64,000 bases of DNA, taken from assembly GCA_029961685.1 (NCBI GenBank), contig JARWKL010000006.1:17299276-17363275 (forward strand), in the 5' to 3' direction. Position numbers and translations under genes: made by a program. Position 1 is the stretch's first letter; the number at the start of each line of letters is the position of its first letter. The notes beneath the pieces were generated by a model. That model made no database searches. It was given only the letters and a program-made list of their open reading frames with translations, and was not told the DNA's origin. Origin of the DNA: Aristolochia californica. Lineage: Eukaryota > Streptophyta > Magnoliopsida > Piperales > Aristolochiaceae. Positions 61,152 to 64,000 of this stretch are shown here, piece after piece.

Positions 61152-64000
61152 CACAAGTACAACCCCTAATAGCATAGTGGAATTTTATAAGAAGGAGATT
61201 TCTAATTGATCCTATCATGTTTTAAATGTGGATATGCATGCATGAAACATGTTGAAGATGCAAATGACCTAATGATAAAAAAATTTTGAGGAGTAGAAAA
61301 AATAAATTTTCTAATTAACTTGTGGTGGGATATTTACTAGAGCACAAAACCAATTTTTTGCTTATTCTACAAAAAGCGAACCTAACAATCATAGATCATC
61401 ATAAATGTTTTGATCGATTAATGATGTTTAAAGGCTATAATTTTTGTTACAAATGACTTATGGTTTGGGAGTAAACACTCAGTTAAAAATACATTGCTCC
61501 CCTCTTCCGATGATTGTCAAACCTATAATATAAAAAACTACAAAAGTTTACAATCCTTAAAATCACAGATACTTTTTGGTATTATCTCTCTCACCATTGG
61601 TGCTTTTCTATTTTGGATGTTCAATTTTTTTTCAAATCCAAACTTGAGTTTTCAATCTCCCATTTTTCTCGTAAACAAAAAGAAAGGCAAATAATCACAA
61701 CAAAATGAAAATTTTAGAGTTTATGTGTGCAAAAAATTGAAAACTAAGTGAAGAAAATTATTTCACACACTAAAAATGAACACCAAAGGTTTGTTATCCA
61801 TGTTTAGGAAATTCAACTAGGATAACCCCTAATGACTTGGTGGAATAATATAAGAAAGAGATTTCTAAATGATCCTAACATGTTTTAAATGTGGATATTC
61901 ATGCCTGAAACATGTTGAAGATGCAAATTACCTAATGATCCAAAAATTTCAAGGAGTAGAAAATTTTAATTCTAGAGTTAACGTGCGGGGGGATATTTAC
62001 AAAAGCCAAACAACCCACGTTTTGCCTATTTTACAAAAAGTGGACCTAACAATCATAGATCGTGGTAAATGTTTTGAACGATTAATGACGTGTAACTATT
62101 ATAATTTTTGTTATAAATCACTTATGGTTATGGAGTCAACACACAATTAAAAATGCCACACCCCCCCTTTTCCGATGATTGCAAAACCTAATATATAAAA
62201 AACTAAAAGAGTTTATAATCCTTAAAAATCATAGATACTTTTTTGAATTATCTCTCTCAGCATTTGTGCATTTCCATTTTTGATGTTCAATTTTTTTTTC
62301 AAATCCATACTTGAGTATTAACTCTCCCATTTTTCACGTAAACAAAAAGATAAGGAAAAAAGATCACAAAAAAATGAAAATTTCAGAGTTTATGTATGCA
62401 AAAAATTAAAAAATAAGTGAAGAAAATTATTTCACACGCTAAATATCAATACCAAAGTTTTGTTATCCATGTTTGGGAAATTCCACTAGTACAACCCCTA
62501 ATAGCTTGGTGGAATTTTATAAGAAAGAGATTTCTACTTGATCCTAACATGTTTTAATTGTGGATATGCATGCCTGAAACAAGTTGAAGATGCAAATGAC
62601 CCAATGGTCCAAAAATTTCTTGTACAAAAAATTAAATTCTCAAGTAAACGTGCGGTGAGATATTTACTTGAGCCAAACAACCCACTTTTTACTTATTTAA
62701 ATAAAAATTGACCTAACAACCATAGATCATCGTAAATGTTTTGATCTATTAATGATGTGTAATGGCTATAATTTTTGTTTCAAATGACTTATGGTTTGGG
62801 AGTCAACACTCTCTTAAAAATGCCTCGCCCCTCCTTTTTCGAAGATTGCAAAACCTAATATATAAAAAACTAAAAGAGTTTAAAATCCTTAAAAATCACT
62901 CATACTTTTTGGAATTATCTCTTTCAGTATTTGTACAATTCCGTTTTCGATGATCAATTTGTTTTCAAATCAAAACATGCGTTTTCACTCTCCAATTTTT
63001 CTTGTAAAAAACAATTACGTAAAAAGATCACTAGAAAATAAATATTTTAGAGTTTGTGAATGCAAAAAATTGAAAACTATAATAAATATAAGTGTAGAAA
63101 ATTACTTCACGCTCTAAAAATGAACACCAATGTTTTGCTATCCATGTTTGGGAAATTCCACTAGTACAACCCCTAATAGCTTGGGGGAATTTTATAAGAA
63201 TGAGATTTCTGATTGCTCCTAACATGTCTTAAAAGTCGATATGCATGCCTGAAACATGTTGAAGATGCATATGACCTAATGATCCAAAAATTTCAAGGAG
63301 TAGAAAAAATTAAATTCTCAAGTAAACGTGCGGTGGGATACTTACTAGAGCCAAACAACCCACTTTTTGCTTATTTAACAAAAAGCGGACCTAACAATCA
63401 TAGATCATCGTACTTTTTTTTATCGATTAATGATGTGTAACGGCTATAGTTATTATTTAGAAATGACCTATGGTTTGGGAGTCAACACTTAGTTAAAAAT
63501 GCATCGTGCCCCCTTTTCAAATGATTGCAAAACCTAATATACTTAAAACTAAAAGAGTTTATAGTCCTTAAAAATCACAGATACTTTTTGGAATTATCTC
63601 TCTAAGCATTTGTGAATTTCCATTTTTTATGTTCTATTTTTTTTCAAATCCAAATTTGAGTTTTCACTCTCCCATTTTTCTTGTAAAAAAAAAAGATAAG
63701 GCAAATAGATCAAAACAAAATGAAAATTTTAGAGATTATGTATGCAAAAAACTGAAAACTATTAAAAATGTAAGTGAATAAAATTATTTCACGCACTAAA
63801 AATGACCACCAAATTTTTGTTATCAATGTTTTGAAAATTCCACTAGTACACCCCTAATAGCTTGGTGGAATTTTATAAGAAAGAGATTTCGAATTGATCC
63901 TAACATGTTTTAAATGTGGATATGCATGCCTGAAACATGTTGAAGATGCAAATGACCTAATGATCCAAAAATTTCGAGTCGAAAAAATTAAATTGATAAG

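Larger units (their letters stand above)
53661..64000 (+). repeat. Satellite array block 3, + orientation, 15 unit starts
   Basis: The array returns to + orientation. Unit starts: 54275, 54950, 55608, 56371, 56903, 57583, 58262, 58929, 59612, 60292, 61152, about 61815, 62484, 63169, 63841. Many units here read TTTAAATGTGGATATGC, which is 3 bases shorter than the TTTAAATGTGGTGGATATGC of blocks 1 and 2. The short form is seen near 53670, 54350, 55680, 56445, 61230, 61895, 62555 and 63910, and it marks a local subfamily. No long homopolymer tract occurs here; the C tracts stay at about 4-8 bases. The last unit is cut by the end of the window. No gene is supported. Confidence 0.96.

Noticed and set aside
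1..64000. CRISPR array
   Set aside because: Repeats are about 680 bp and cover the whole unit; there are no short repeats with unique spacers.
1..64000. Transposon or retrotransposon family with internal repeats
   Set aside because: I found no terminal repeats, target-site duplications, reverse transcriptase or transposase motifs; the units are strictly tandem.

Overview
The whole 64 kb window is one uninterrupted block of AT-rich satellite DNA. The same unit of about 680 bp recurs head to tail from the first base to the last, and I could place about 91 unit start points by eye. I see no credible protein-coding gene, tRNA, rRNA, transposon, CRISPR array or bacterial operon. The organism must be a eukaryote with large heterochromatic or centromere-like arrays. 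A plant is my best guess, but I cannot identify the species or a named satellite family. The array runs off both ends of the window, so it is longer than 64 kb.

Layout: block 1 (1 to about 28,794) holds 42 units on the + strand. At about 28,795 the orientation flips within a few bases, and block 2 (to about 53,660) holds units on the - strand. At about 53,660 it flips back, and block 3 (to 64,000) is again on the + strand. The unit positions at the two switch points do not fit a clean simple inversion.

Each unit has the same anatomy: a start at CACTAGTACAACCCC, a conserved part with ACATGT and GCATGC palindromes, a C-rich tract about 350 bp in, a TATATAAA-like motif just after the tract, and an A/T-rich second half. 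The C tract (a G tract on the + strand in block 2) varies from about 5 to 39 bases. Most long expansions lie in block 2.

Larger structure sits on top of the monomers. A higher-order repeat of about 1,840 bp, built of three shortened monomers, occurs three times at 37.2-42.8 kb. A multi-monomer A-B-C pattern recurs at 12-14 kb and 19-26 kb. A four-monomer repeat of 2,709 bp lies at 56.9-60.7 kb. A direct duplication of about 5 kb links 31.4-36.6 kb to 48.4-53.66 kb and ends at the second switch point. A direct duplication of about 1.25 kb links 11.2-12.4 kb to 25.9-27.2 kb. An inverted pair of about 1.09 kb links 17.9-19.0 kb to 28.8-29.9 kb and ends at the first switch point. Several units carry internal deletions or partial duplications, and some of these rearrangements are shared by distant units. 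The window is therefore best read as a record of satellite evolution by unequal exchange, segmental duplication and inversion. All similarity statements are from reading by eye; boundaries are good to about 10-30 bp unless stated.
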